From NCBI GenBank assembly GCA_964392365.1, contig CAYMPH010000004.1:1-64000 (forward strand): a stretch of 64,000 nt of DNA, written 5' to 3'. A program made the position numbers and the translations under genes. Every line of letters begins with the position of its first letter. Positions within the stretch are counted from its first letter, which is position 1. This document shows positions 1-7,903 of this stretch, one piece after another. Source of the DNA: CAYMPH01 sp964392365 (GTDB taxonomy: Bacteria; Spirochaetota; UBA4802; UBA5550). Below the pieces are notes generated by a model. That model had not been told where the DNA came from. It worked only from the letters and a program-made list of their open reading frames with translations, and did no database searches.

Positions 1-40
1 TTGCATTTAGTATTTTTCTGGATAAATCTTTTATCATATT

Positions 41-1063
41 TTACTTAACAAAAAGGTCCGGTGCATTCTGTTTTAAATATTTTATTTTTTCCATCAGCTT
101 GTCAGCGGATACAGCATAGTACCTGTCTTTGCTGATTATAATTAAATTCCCGGACGAAGATCCGCCCAGTTCAAAATCAAATGGTATTACTTCCATGCTT
201 TTACTATAATCAAAAACGTTTATGAAACTTTTACCTTCAATTACTGCGCAGCTTTCAAAAAGTTCAATATCTATCACATCTTTCAATTCAGTTAATACTT
301 TTGTTTTCTTATCTGCGAATGTCATTTCCATCAGTTTCCACTGGCCTGAACCGCCATCAATGTATTTAATAGAAAAGGCTGAAGGAAATATCCTGGAGGA
401 AGATACAGGCATATTTTTAATTACAAAATTTCTTTTCCCTAAATCAATTATATTAATATTATAAGATCCGCCTATTCCTGCTGATAAAAAAAGTTTTCCA
501 TCAGAAATCTGCATTGTTATTCTATTAAGTCCTTTTAATTGCTGATTCATTTTTTCAGTTACAAGAAGTTCATTTTTATTTTCCGGATAAGAAAAAATAT
601 ACAGATGCCCTCCGGCATAGTATATTAAATTCTCCTGATAAAAAATAACTGATTCAATTTTAATGGAACTGTCTTTATCCGGAACAGCAATATCCTTTAT
701 GAAATTCCCGTTTTTTTTATAAAGATTAATAATCCCATCGAGTATAAAAACAGCATGCGTTTTATTTAAATCGGCCTGAAAATTTTCATAGTTAGCAGCA
801 TCTTTTATTTTTATTTTAAATTTATCAGGAAACAGAAATTTAACTTCACTGCTGTTTCTGATAAAACCGGACGATGGCGAAATTTCAGTATCAGTAAAAT
901 CAAAATTTGCAATGGACATTGCTTTAATCATAGAAGCTTCAATATCAAACTTTGCGTCCTTATTTCCTGAAATATACTTATTAACAGAATCTTCAAATAA
1001 TTTATCCGGATTTGTCGAACAGGAAACTGTAAAGGCTATAATAAAAAAAATAATCTTTTTCAT
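41..1063 (-). CDS. Predicted lipoprotein, beta-propeller-like, unknown function
   Basis: A 340-residue protein with a short lysine-rich start, a hydrophobic stretch and a lipobox ending in Cys15 (FTVSC), so it is probably lipidated and exported. The body has repeated patterns of a few hydrophobic residues followed by YxxxGxL-type turns, as in NHL or six-bladed propeller proteins, but I do not recognise a family. An upstream TTG at 1075 extends the frame, yet the ATG at 1063 is better because a GAGAG ribosome-binding site sits 5 nt before it, inside that extension. It is transcribed toward the left edge and separated from purE by a repeat-rich gap. Function is not known. Confidence 0.6.
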   Translation of the reverse strand: MKKIIFFIIAFTVSCSTNPDKLFEDSVNKYISGNKDAKFDIEASMIKAMSIANFDFTDTEISPSSGFIRNSSEVKFLFPDKFKIKIKDAANYENFQADLNKTHAVFILDGIINLYKKNGNFIKDIAVPDKDSSIKIESVIFYQENLIYYAGGHLYIFSYPENKNELLVTEKMNQQLKGLNRITMQISDGKLFLSAGIGGSYNINIIDLGKRNFVIKNMPVSSSRIFPSAFSIKYIDGGSGQWKLMEMTFADKKTKVLTELKDVIDIELFESCAVIEGKSFINVFDYSKSMEVIPFDFELGGSSSGNLIIISKDRYYAVSADKLMEKIKYLKQNAPDLFVK

Positions 1064-1117
1064 ATCATCTCTCAATTTTCAATTTTAATTATATCTTAAA
1101 ATTATTGCATAACTGTC

Positions 1118-1228
1118 TGTCATTCCGGCCGAAGCGCAGTGGAGAGCCGGAATCCATTATTTTAAAGGAAGTGGATTCCCGCCTGCGCGGGAATGACAGC
1201 AATTAATTTAATCAAATTACTATCTGCA
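1118..1228. repeat. MITE-like repeat, copy 1 (diverged)
   Basis: The core at 1118-1198 starts TGTCATTCC and ends GGAATGACA, so its ends pair as a long stem. It is the same family as the copies at 9669, 12107, 17589 and 55773, but the outer terminal repeats are only faintly visible; the right arm at 1200-1228 keeps TTTAATCAAATTACTAT. It fills much of the gap between the lipoprotein gene and purE. Confidence 0.7.
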
Positions 1229-1304
1229 ATAAAATCAATTCTATGTCAATTTTATAAATCTTAAAAAAATAATCAAGGAATAACCTGAGAAATAATATTC
1301 AGTA

Positions 1305-1333
1305 TTGACAAAATATTATTATAAATTTATTAT
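1305..1333 (+). promoter_or_regulatory. Probable sigma-70 promoter of purE-guaA
   Basis: TTGACA at 1305-1310 and TATTAT at 1328-1333 are separated by exactly 17 bp, about 100 bp before the purE start. The first box is a perfect consensus match and the second matches 5 of 6. It implies a 5' leader of about 95 nt, part of which is a repeat fragment. Confidence 0.6.
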
Positions 1334-1371
1334 TACTTATTATTTTATTAATTTAAAAAAATAACCGTATA

Positions 1372-1412
1372 CCCGCGGAGATGATGGCTTGCCCCAGCGG
1401 GGTATCCATTTT
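1372..1412. repeat. Fragment of the MITE-like repeat in the purE leader
   Basis: The stretch CCCGCGGAGATGATGGCTTG and the following CCCC...GGGGTATCCATTT match the left half of the repeat family (compare 9711-9750), with substitutions. It lies between the predicted promoter and the purE ribosome-binding site, so it is transcribed as part of the leader and can fold into a short GCCCC/GGGGT hairpin. Confidence 0.55.
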
Positions 1413-1433
1413 TATTATATTCATGGAGGTTTT

Positions 1434-1961
1434 ATGCAGGAAATAGGAATTATACTGGGAAGCGACAGTGATCTGCCTAAAATAAAAGGATGTTTCACAA
1501 CATTAAAAGAATTCGGAATTGAATTTGATGTAATAGTTTCATCAGCGCACAGATCTCCAGAGCAGACTGTAGAATGGACATCCACTGCCAGAGCAAGAGG
1601 AATTAAAGTTATCATAGCAGCTGCAGGCGGAGCTGCGCATCTGCCTGGAGTTGTTGCTGCACACACCACGCTTCCTGTAATCGGCATACCTATAGAAACC
1701 GCAATAGCCGGAGGACTTGATTCAATTTTATCCATAATTCAGATGCCTTCAGGGATTCCTGTTGCTGCAATGCCTGCGGGACAGGCTGGAGGAACAAATG
1801 CTGCACTGATGGCGATCAGCATACTTGCTGTTTCAAATGGTACACTTGCAAAGAAAATTGAAGAATACAGAAAAAACGTATCACAAAAAATTGCTGATAA
1901 AAATAAAAAAATAAAAGATTCAGACCTCGATGATTATATAAAAACTCTGGAGAAGAAATAA
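1434..1961 (+). CDS. purE: N5-carboxyaminoimidazole ribonucleotide mutase PurE
   Basis: PurE catalyses a carboxylation or rearrangement step of de novo purine synthesis that yields 4-carboxy-AIR. The 175-residue length is typical. Visible hallmarks are GSDSD (9-13), SAHRSPEQT (from 37), the AAAGGAAHLPG loop (62-72) and the QMPSGIPVA stretch near the C-terminus. I start at 1434 because GGAGG at 1425-1429 stands directly before this ATG; an in-frame upstream start at 1389 has no ribosome-binding site and would translate a repeat fragment. No purK lies beside it, so whether the substrate is N5-CAIR (class I) or AIR plus CO2 (class II) is not settled here. The stop overlaps the guaA start (TAATG), which suggests translational coupling. 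Confidence 0.93.
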   Translation: MQEIGIILGSDSDLPKIKGCFTTLKEFGIEFDVIVSSAHRSPEQTVEWTSTARARGIKVIIAAAGGAAHLPGVVAAHTTLPVIGIPIETAIAGGLDSILSIIQMPSGIPVAAMPAGQAGGTNAALMAISILAVSNGTLAKKIEEYRKNVSQKIADKNKKIKDSDLDDYIKTLEKK

Positions 1962-3526
1962 TGATTACCCATACAGTTCAAATTCCTGATGAAAGAGTGA
2001 TCATACTCGATTTCGGTTCTCAGTACACCCAGCTCATTGCAAGAAAAATAAGAGAGATCGGAGTTTATGCAGAAATTGTACCATTTCATTACCCGCTGCA
2101 ATCAATAAAAAACGAAAGACCGTCTGCAATAATTCTTTCCGGAGGACCTTCATCCACCTATGATAAAGGTGCTCCGAAAATTGATGATGAAATTTTCAGG
2201 CTAGGAATTCCGGTTCTCGGGATTTGTTATGGCTTATATATAGTTGTAAATTCATTCAAGGGAAAGATACAGGGAGCTTCATCAAAAGAATACGGACGTG
2301 CAGAAATTAATATAAAAACTGAATCGATGCTTTTCAAAGCTCTATCACCTAAAGAGCAGGTCTGGATGAGTCATGGGGACAAGGTTGTTGAAGTTCCGGC
2401 CAATTTTAAAACAATCGGATCATCAGACAATGCGGAAATAGCAGCGATTGAAAATTCATCTGAAAAAATTTACGGTGTTCAGTTTCATCCTGAGGTTTAT
2501 CACACTACAAACGGGGTTCAGGTTTTAAAAAATTTCATTTTCGATATTTGCGGCATCAAGCCCACATGGGACATGAAGTCATTTATTCAGAATTCAATTG
2601 ATTCAATAAAAAAAGAAGTCGGCAGCGGCTCAGTTCTGCTCGGTCTTTCCGGAGGAGTTGATTCTTCCGTTACTGCAGTGCTTCTGCAGAAAGCGATCGG
2701 AAACAGGCTGCATTGCGTTTTTGTAAATAACGGACTGCTCAGGAAAAATGAAGAGAAACAGGTAATTGAAAAATATAAAAACAATATGAACCTGAATCTA
2801 ATATACGTTGATGCGTCAAAATTATTTTTAAGCAAACTTAAAGGCGTATCCGAACCGGAAAAAAAGAGAAAAATCATCGGCAGGGAATTTATTAAAGTAT
2901 TCATGAAAGAAGCAAAAAAAATCGGCAGATTCGATTTTCTTGCACAGGGGACACTATACCCTGATGTTATAGAATCAGTTTCCACAAAAGGACCATCAGA
3001 TACAATTAAAAGTCATCACAACAGGGTTCCGGAGGTTTTAAAACTCATTAAATCAGGAAAAGTTATTGAACCGCTGAAAGAACTTTTTAAAGATGAAGTC
3101 CGAATTCTCGGACGGGAACTTGGCATGGCAGATGAACTGGTAAACAGGCATCCTTTTCCAGGACCTGGCCTTGGGATCAGAATAATCGGCGATATAACTC
3201 CGCAAAGAATTAAAATTCTTCAGGAGGCAGACGATATTGCAGTTGGAGAAATAAAAGAAGCCGGACTATACAACAGCCTCTGGCAGATATTTGCAGTATT
3301 TCTCCCTGTCAGATCAGTTGGCGTTATGGGAGACAAGCGCACATATGAAAATGTTATTGCACTCAGGGCTGTCACATCAGTTGACGCGATGACTGCAGAC
3401 TGGGCTTATCTTCCTGAAGAAGTTTTAAAGAAAATTTCCAGCAGAATTATCAATGAAGTAAAGGGTGTGAACAGGGTTGTTCTGGATATTTCTTCAAAGC
3501 CTCCAAGCACAATTGAATGGGAGTGA
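1961..3526 (+). CDS. guaA: GMP synthase (glutamine-hydrolysing) GuaA
   Basis: Converts XMP to GMP with ATP and glutamine. It is a complete 521-residue protein with three parts: an N-terminal class I glutamine amidotransferase (nucleophile Cys89 in GICYG, His176 and Glu178 in FHPEV), a central ATP pyrophosphatase (SGGVDSS, 230-236) and the C-terminal dimerisation domain ending PPSTIEWE. The usual GICYGMQ is GICYGLY here, a small deviation next to the nucleophile. The start overlaps the purE stop by one base, so the two purine genes form an operon from the promoter at 1305. Confidence 0.97.
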   Translation: MITHTVQIPDERVIILDFGSQYTQLIARKIREIGVYAEIVPFHYPLQSIKNERPSAIILSGGPSSTYDKGAPKIDDEIFRLGIPVLGICYGLYIVVNSFKGKIQGASSKEYGRAEINIKTESMLFKALSPKEQVWMSHGDKVVEVPANFKTIGSSDNAEIAAIENSSEKIYGVQFHPEVYHTTNGVQVLKNFIFDICGIKPTWDMKSFIQNSIDSIKKEVGSGSVLLGLSGGVDSSVTAVLLQKAIGNRLHCVFVNNGLLRKNEEKQVIEKYKNNMNLNLIYVDASKLFLSKLKGVSEPEKKRKIIGREFIKVFMKEAKKIGRFDFLAQGTLYPDVIESVSTKGPSDTIKSHHNRVPEVLKLIKSGKVIEPLKELFKDEVRILGRELGMADELVNRHPFPGPGLGIRIIGDITPQRIKILQEADDIAVGEIKEAGLYNSLWQIFAVFLPVRSVGVMGDKRTYENVIALRAVTSVDAMTADWAYLPEEVLKKISSRIINEVKGVNRVVLDISSKPPSTIEWE

Positions 3527-3534
3527 TGGGTTCT

Positions 3535-3560
3535 TTAATATTTCTATAAAGAAATATTAA
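3535..3560. terminator. AT-only hairpin between convergent genes
   Basis: TTAATATTTCT and AGAAATATTAA pair perfectly over 11 bp around a 4-nt loop, just after the guaA stop and across the stop codon of the convergent thioesterase gene. There is no clear U-run on either side, so it may be a weak bidirectional terminator or an mRNA-stabilising end. Confidence 0.35.
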
Positions 3561-3999
3561 CTTCATTGCCGGCTGATTTTTCAAGTTCAATTATATTTTT
3601 CTTAATTTCATCAGGAACATGCGCTTTAATATTATCCCTGTAATTGAATGTAACAATCATTCCCTCACCTGATGCAGCCGCCTTCTGATGCGAATGGCTG
3701 ATAACCGAATATTTCATAGTAAAAAAATTCTGACCCATGGTATCAACCCTGGCTCCTACTGTGATCCTGTCAGGATAGGTCAGAGGAAACTTATATTTAC
3801 ATTGTGTTGATGCAAGAATAGGTCCGATACCGGTAGTATTCATCACATTAAGAAAATCTATTTTCTCAAAATATGCAATTCGCGCACTTTCAAAATATTT
3901 AAAATAAATTATATTATTAACGTGCTGGAATGCATCCATATCACCCCATGCGACAGGAATTTCAATAATGACCGGATATTCTTTTAATAGATCTTTCAA
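3544..3999 (-). CDS. Acyl-CoA thioesterase, 4HBT/YbgC-like hotdog fold
   Basis: A 151-residue single hotdog domain. The segment WGDMDAFQHVNN (19-30) is the hallmark of the 4-hydroxybenzoyl-CoA thioesterase family, with Asp20 or Asp22 at the position of the catalytic acid and the usual HVNN/YFKYFESAR helix after it. Family members hydrolyse acyl-CoA thioesters in the cytoplasm; the substrate cannot be read from sequence. It is convergent with guaA and appears to be a single-gene unit. Confidence 0.85.
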   Translation of the reverse strand: MKDLLKEYPVIIEIPVAWGDMDAFQHVNNIIYFKYFESARIAYFEKIDFLNVMNTTGIGPILASTQCKYKFPLTYPDRITVGARVDTMGQNFFTMKYSVISHSHQKAAASGEGMIVTFNYRDNIKAHVPDEIKKNIIELEKSAGNEVNISL

Positions 4000-4160
4000 A
4001 TTAATTCTCCCTGATTAAAAATTTTATGTTAATGAATCAGACAATAAGTATACTGGAATAAAACAATCTGTCAAGTATTACAGCTGAAATCATCTGTTAG
4101 TATTTATAATTCCAGAAGAGATGGCTTTACAGATACGTTATATCTTACTGAACAAAAATA

Positions 4161-4547
4161 TCAACGTATAGCAAGATAAATCAGCGCAGCCCCGCAGAAG
4201 AAACAAAGCATGGCGTTGAACAAAGCAAGGGCTCTGGCCCCGGACGGAGAAAAAATTTCAAGTATCGAGGCAAGAAGGGACCTGAATCTGCGGGGAAAGA
4301 CCAGCATGAATGAACCGGCTATGATTACCGTGAACACTGCCGGATACAGCTCGGGCCCACGATACCTCTCTACCATTGCCGCCATAGACATCCCGAGCCC
4401 AAGCAGGAGAAGGCTGAACAGAAGCACATATGTTTTAAGAAAAGATTCTGACGGCCTGACGTGCCTTTCTCGCAGATATCGCAGGCATACAACTCCCATG
4501 ACAAGCATCACAAGTGCTGTTAAAACGAGAAAAATCTGATTTATCAT
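4161..4547 (-). CDS. Small integral membrane protein, unknown
   Basis: 128 residues with about four hydrophobic segments (near 4-22, 40-60, 70-86 and 108-126) and a basic loop (PRRFRSLL). No family recognised. The start is well supported: AAAGGAGG lies 6-7 nt before the ATG. Base composition is visibly richer in G+C than the neighbouring genes, which could reflect recent acquisition, though the gene is short. Confidence 0.6.
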   Translation of the reverse strand: MINQIFLVLTALVMLVMGVVCLRYLRERHVRPSESFLKTYVLLFSLLLLGLGMSMAAMVERYRGPELYPAVFTVIIAGSFMLVFPRRFRSLLASILEIFSPSGARALALFNAMLCFFCGAALIYLAIR

Positions 4548-4692
4548 GAGACCTCCTTTAGCCGGAATCCGGTCATAATAATATTATTATTTTTGCATTA
4601 AACCATGGAACATTTTTTTTAATGAAATTGTCCTGAACAGATGCATGTTAAATACCATTCGCAAAAGACATATCTCATCGTATTAGAACCGG

Positions 4693-4719
4693 AAAAAGGT
4701 CTTCTTTTACAGGAAGACC
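4693..4719 (-). terminator. Intrinsic terminator after the membrane-protein gene
   Basis: Read on the minus strand, GGTCTTC and GAAGACC pair over 7 bp around an 8-nt loop and are followed by TTTTT. It lies about 60 bp beyond the stop codon of the gene at 4777-5208. Confidence 0.6.
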
Positions 4720-4776
4720 CATCCGGAATGTTTATAAAGTATCCATTTGGATTATTATATGACACATAATATCTGT

Positions 4777-5208
4777 TCATTCCTTTGCAGGTAACCACAA
4801 AGGGCCAATAAACATCAATAATATAACTACATTAAAAATTGCATTGGATCCATTTCCGGAAGCAATAGATGCAGAACTATCTAAAACAAACCAAGAGCAC
4901 AATCCTATGACTACACTTCTTCTTACCATTTCAGGAGCCTTATCATACACCCATGTTGAAAGGCACCAGATCATTATTCCAAAACCAAACAAAAAACCTC
5001 CAGCTATGGCAGATAAAAAGCGGGTAGTTGGATCATAAACTTGTAATCCATCCAATGGCCAACTCAAAAGATCTAGTGTCCAACGTGCAGGTTCAGAAAA
5101 CTGAGGTATAGAAGCTAGCGCACAAATAGGACCAAAACTTGCAACCAAAACTGCTGTTATTTTTAAATATAATTTATGAAAATTCTGTGACATGATTTTG
5201 TTTGTCAT
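4777..5208 (-). CDS. Four-helix membrane protein, unknown
   Basis: 143 residues with hydrophobic segments near 14-34, 63-84, 95-112 and 120-138. The acidic-tryptophan turn between helices (TWVYDKAPE) and the SSASIASGNGSNAIFN stretch look conserved, but I cannot name the family. A clear AGGAG lies before the ATG. It is followed by an intrinsic terminator and preceded by another small membrane gene on the same strand and by a TetR gene, so the cluster may be one regulated unit. Confidence 0.6.
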   Translation of the reverse strand: MTNKIMSQNFHKLYLKITAVLVASFGPICALASIPQFSEPARWTLDLLSWPLDGLQVYDPTTRFLSAIAGGFLFGFGIMIWCLSTWVYDKAPEMVRRSVVIGLCSWFVLDSSASIASGNGSNAIFNVVILLMFIGPLWLPAKE

Positions 5209-5298
5209 TATTTTTCTCCTAAAGTTTTATTTATTTTATGATTAAAATTATAATTTTTAGTAATAAGTTTTACAAACGTCTTGTGATACATTCATACT

Positions 5299-5592
5299 TT
5301 ACTTTTTTCCACCATCTGATTTCGCTGTTAGTAGATAGAGTAACGGACCAAACGAACCAATTGCCAGAGTAACAGCAATCCATGGCCAGACATTCCGGTT
5401 CGTTGCCTTTGCATCTTTCCACATCCATACTAATATAAGTACTGAAGCAATAACCAGATCCACGAAAACCTGAATTCCGGCAAAGCTCTGAAAGACCGTA
5501 GTGAAGATACCAACAAACCCATGCTGCCAGACCGTTGCTACAGTAAGTGCTCCAAACAGAATAAGGGTGATAATTATAAGAATTTTTTTCAT
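5299..5592 (-). CDS. Small membrane protein resembling DUF2834
   Basis: 97 residues with three hydrophobic segments (3-24, 40-58, 68-88). The pattern of a helix carrying FVDLVIASVLILVWMWKDA followed by WPWI and a glycine-proline-containing last helix resembles the DUF2834 family of small inner-membrane proteins. Function unknown. CTGGAG stands 6 nt before the ATG. It lies directly downstream of the TetR regulator on the same strand (73-bp gap), so co-regulation is likely. Confidence 0.6.
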   Translation of the reverse strand: MKKILIIITLILFGALTVATVWQHGFVGIFTTVFQSFAGIQVFVDLVIASVLILVWMWKDAKATNRNVWPWIAVTLAIGSFGPLLYLLTAKSDGGKK

Positions 5593-5665
5593 ACTAATCT
5601 CCAGTTTATTTTAATAATATTTTTTCTCTAAATTTGTTCCTTAATAATTTTCCATAATAAAAATT

Positions 5666-6259
5666 TTATTCATCCAAAAACGGATGTTCTTTCATCAGGC
5701 CCGCTACAAGACCGAAAAAAACCCTGTTGGTTTCATAAATTCTTTCAATATCATCTGTTGCAAGCCAATCCATCATCAGCCCTCGATAAAATGACATAAT
5801 CATTGTTGCATAGAGCCTTGATTTTTTACCGCAATCCGGTGAAAGCATTTTTTCGACTTCATCGATCCAATTGTGAAAAACCACTTCAAAGAATGAACGG
5901 TACTTTCCTGTATCTCTCAATGCTTTAGTGTACAGTTCAAGAAAAAGCAGTAATGGTTTTTTATTTTCAGGGAAATATACGGATTCAATAAAAATCTGTG
6001 ATACCTGAACAAAAGTTTTGTCAGGGTTCTCGATAAAAACTTTCTTTAATGTATTTTTATGTTTTCCGCTTAAATGCATGAAGATGGACTGAATCAGATC
6101 ATCAAACGATCCAAAATGATAGATCAGCATTCTTGCACTGGTGTCAAGTTCACGTGCAAGATCTCTGAGGCTTAGGTTGTTTAAACCCTTGCTTGCCATT
6201 GCATAAATGACTTTATCCAGTATTTCTTCTTTCAGTTTATTGTCAGTTGTTCTGCTCAT
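5666..6259 (-). CDS. TetR-family transcriptional regulator
   Basis: A 197-residue DNA-binding repressor-type protein. The N-terminal helix-turn-helix covers about 10-55, with LSLRDLARELDTSARMLIYH matching the TetR recognition region and the conserved YxHF turn. The C-terminal ligand domain (about 70-197) does not tell the inducer. A perfect 26-bp palindrome begins 3 bp upstream of the start codon and overlaps the predicted promoter, so autorepression is probable. No ribosome-binding site is visible, and the predicted transcript starts at or next to the ATG. Likely targets are its own gene and the downstream small membrane proteins. Confidence 0.88.
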   Translation of the reverse strand: MSRTTDNKLKEEILDKVIYAMASKGLNNLSLRDLARELDTSARMLIYHFGSFDDLIQSIFMHLSGKHKNTLKKVFIENPDKTFVQVSQIFIESVYFPENKKPLLLFLELYTKALRDTGKYRSFFEVVFHNWIDEVEKMLSPDCGKKSRLYATMIMSFYRGLMMDWLATDDIERIYETNRVFFGLVAGLMKEHPFLDE

Positions 6260-6262
6260 ATT

Positions 6263-6294
6263 ATAAATGTAACAAGTGTTACATTTATTGTCAA
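6263..6294 (-). promoter_or_regulatory. TetR operator within its promoter
   Basis: ATAAATGTAACA and TGTTACATTTAT (6263-6274 and 6277-6288) are perfect 12-bp inverted repeats with a 2-bp spacer. On the minus strand a perfect TTGACA (6289-6294) is followed after 17 bp by TACATT (6266-6271). The palindrome therefore occupies the spacer and the -10 box, an arrangement that would block RNA polymerase when the repressor is bound. Confidence 0.75.
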
Positions 6295-6336
6295 CAGTTT
6301 TTATACTTTTTTTAAATTTTTTTAAAAAAATTCAAC

Positions 6337-6450
6337 CGGGGTCAGAGCCCGAATTCAATGCCTAGTTTCAGGAAAAATAAGTTAGTGGGGTCAGAGCATC
6401 AAATTACGAATGGTGAGCGGAGCCGAACCATGAGCAAGAGTCAGAGCATC
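6337..6450. repeat. Second repeat family (GGGGTCAGAGC), copy 1
   Basis: Contains (G)GGGTCAGAGC twice, at 6338 and 6387, plus a related AGTCAGAGCATC at 6438, with the dyad ACGAATGGTGAGCGGAGCCG followed by AACCATGAG. The same two modules are found at 21816 and, in inverse orientation and without the dyad, at 49049. It fills the gap between the TetR gene and ogt. Confidence 0.6.
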
Positions 6451-6456
6451 ATAATT

Positions 6457-6975
6457 TTATAAAAGAACACCTTCATGCCCGAGAAGTTTTTCTTTAATTC
6501 CCGGCCCTCCGGAATAATTCCCGATTGATCCGTCAGACTTAACAATCCTGTGGCATGGGATGATTAACGGGAACCTGTTTTTTGCCATGCAGTTACCTAT
6601 AAATCTTGAGCCATTCGGGAATCCGCTTTTTATAGAAAGATCTTTATAGGAAGCTGTTTTGCCGAAGTCAATTTTCAGAAGATTTTTATATACTTTAATT
6701 TCGTTGGGAGTATTTGACATAAAATCAAAATTAATAGATGAAGCTATCGTGTTTAGAGTTCTTATTTTTTCTTTAGAAAAGTAACAATCGCAGAAATCCA
6801 GAGCTTTTTCAATTTCAGCTGAAGATTTATTTTCATAATCACTCAGATTGAAATCAAGTATGCCCATCCCGAAAATAACATTGGTAAGATATTTTTCATT
6901 TGATATAATATATATTTGACCGAAAGGTGCTTTGAATATTTTATAAAAGATCCCTGTATCAAGTTTTGTTTTCAT
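6457..6975 (-). CDS. ogt: Methylated-DNA--protein-cysteine methyltransferase
   Basis: Repairs O6-alkylguanine by moving the alkyl group to its own cysteine. The active site is Cys141 in IPCHRIV, followed by the GNYSGG turn; the helix-turn-helix DNA-binding part precedes it (about 95-130). The first 90 residues are the poorly conserved N-terminal domain. At 172 residues it has Ogt/AGT length, with no AraC (Ada) domain. It overlaps the ribF 3' end by 17 bp, so it is the last gene of the aroKC-ribF-ogt operon. Confidence 0.9.
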   Translation of the reverse strand: MKTKLDTGIFYKIFKAPFGQIYIISNEKYLTNVIFGMGILDFNLSDYENKSSAEIEKALDFCDCYFSKEKIRTLNTIASSINFDFMSNTPNEIKVYKNLLKIDFGKTASYKDLSIKSGFPNGSRFIGNCMAKNRFPLIIPCHRIVKSDGSIGNYSGGPGIKEKLLGHEGVLL

Positions 6976-7903
6976 TGAAATATTTCTCTGCTGCTTTTTT
7001 ATCTTCTTTGATCTGATCTATAAGGGCCTGCACATTTTCAAATTTAACTTCATTTCTTATTTTTTTAAAGAATAAAATTTTAATTTTACTTCCATATATA
7101 TTTTCATTAAAATCAAAAATATTTACTTCAATGCTTCTTTTTAAATTGGTAAATGTAGGCCTGTTTCCAATATTAAGAATCCCTGTATATTTTTTGCCGT
7201 TTTCATCGATTTCAATAGATACGCAATAAACACCATCACATGGTATCATCTTATCTGCTTCATCCGGCATAATATTCGCAGTGGGAAATCCCAGAGTTTT
7301 ACCGATTCCTTCTCCGGAAGTTACAGTCCCTTCCAGAGAATATTTTCGTCCCAGAAGATCTGCAGCTAATTCCATATTGCCTGTTTTAATTTCATCTCTT
7401 ATCCATGTAGATGATACCGGTTTCCCGAAAAAATTTTCTTCACCTACCTGAGTAACCGTTACACCCGATGTCCGGGCAAGTCCTTCTATATATTCGATTG
7501 TACCTTCCCTGTTTTTGCCGAACGCGTGGTCGTATCCGATTACAATATGCTGGGAATCAATTTTTTTTATCAGGACATCATTAAAAAATTCGCCTGCGTG
7601 CATCTGTGAAGTTTCTTTTGTAAAATTCAGCAGTATAATATTCGGAATGCCTGCCGCATATATAAGGCGGATTTTTTCCTCATTTGAAGTCAGCACCTCA
7701 AGATGATATTCAGGATTTAAAATTTTTCTCGGATGTACACGAAAAGTAATAACAACCGGATCTCCTCCGGTTTTTTTTGTTATCTCTCTCATTTTTGAAA
7801 AGATTTTATTGTGTCCGAGATGAACTCCATCAAAGCTTCCGATTGTAACAATCGCATTTTTAAACAGGTCCCTGTTTTCAGGGATATCGTGGTATATTTT
7901 CAT
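6959..7903 (-). CDS. ribF: Bifunctional riboflavin kinase / FAD synthetase RibF
   Basis: Makes FMN from riboflavin and FAD from FMN. The N-terminal adenylyltransferase domain has IGSFDGVHLGH (21-31) and SSTWIRD; the C-terminal riboflavin kinase domain has GKTLGFPTANI. The 314-residue length is normal for the bifunctional enzyme. It overlaps the upstream aroKC gene by 4 bp and the downstream ogt gene by 17 bp, so all three are probably translated from one transcript. FAD/FMN supply is plausibly relevant to chorismate synthase, which needs reduced FMN, but that link is inference. Confidence 0.95.
   Translation of the reverse strand: MKIYHDIPENRDLFKNAIVTIGSFDGVHLGHNKIFSKMREITKKTGGDPVVITFRVHPRKILNPEYHLEVLTSNEEKIRLIYAAGIPNIILLNFTKETSQMHAGEFFNDVLIKKIDSQHIVIGYDHAFGKNREGTIEYIEGLARTSGVTVTQVGEENFFGKPVSSTWIRDEIKTGNMELAADLLGRKYSLEGTVTSGEGIGKTLGFPTANIMPDEADKMIPCDGVYCVSIEIDENGKKYTGILNIGNRPTFTNLKRSIEVNIFDFNENIYGSKIKILFFKKIRNEVKFENVQALIDQIKEDKKAAEKYFNENKT

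Noticed and set aside
1118..1198. Repeat core considered as a CRISPR repeat or riboswitch
   Set aside because: Copies are scattered singly over the window, not in arrays with spacers, and have transposon-like ends; no known riboswitch fold is seen.
1372..1433. Possible purine riboswitch before purE-guaA
   Set aside because: The leader matches a repeat fragment and lacks the conserved three-way junction core bases I would expect.
2587..2985. 132-aa minus-strand frame opposite guaA
   Set aside because: Antisense to the conserved ATP pyrophosphatase domain of guaA.
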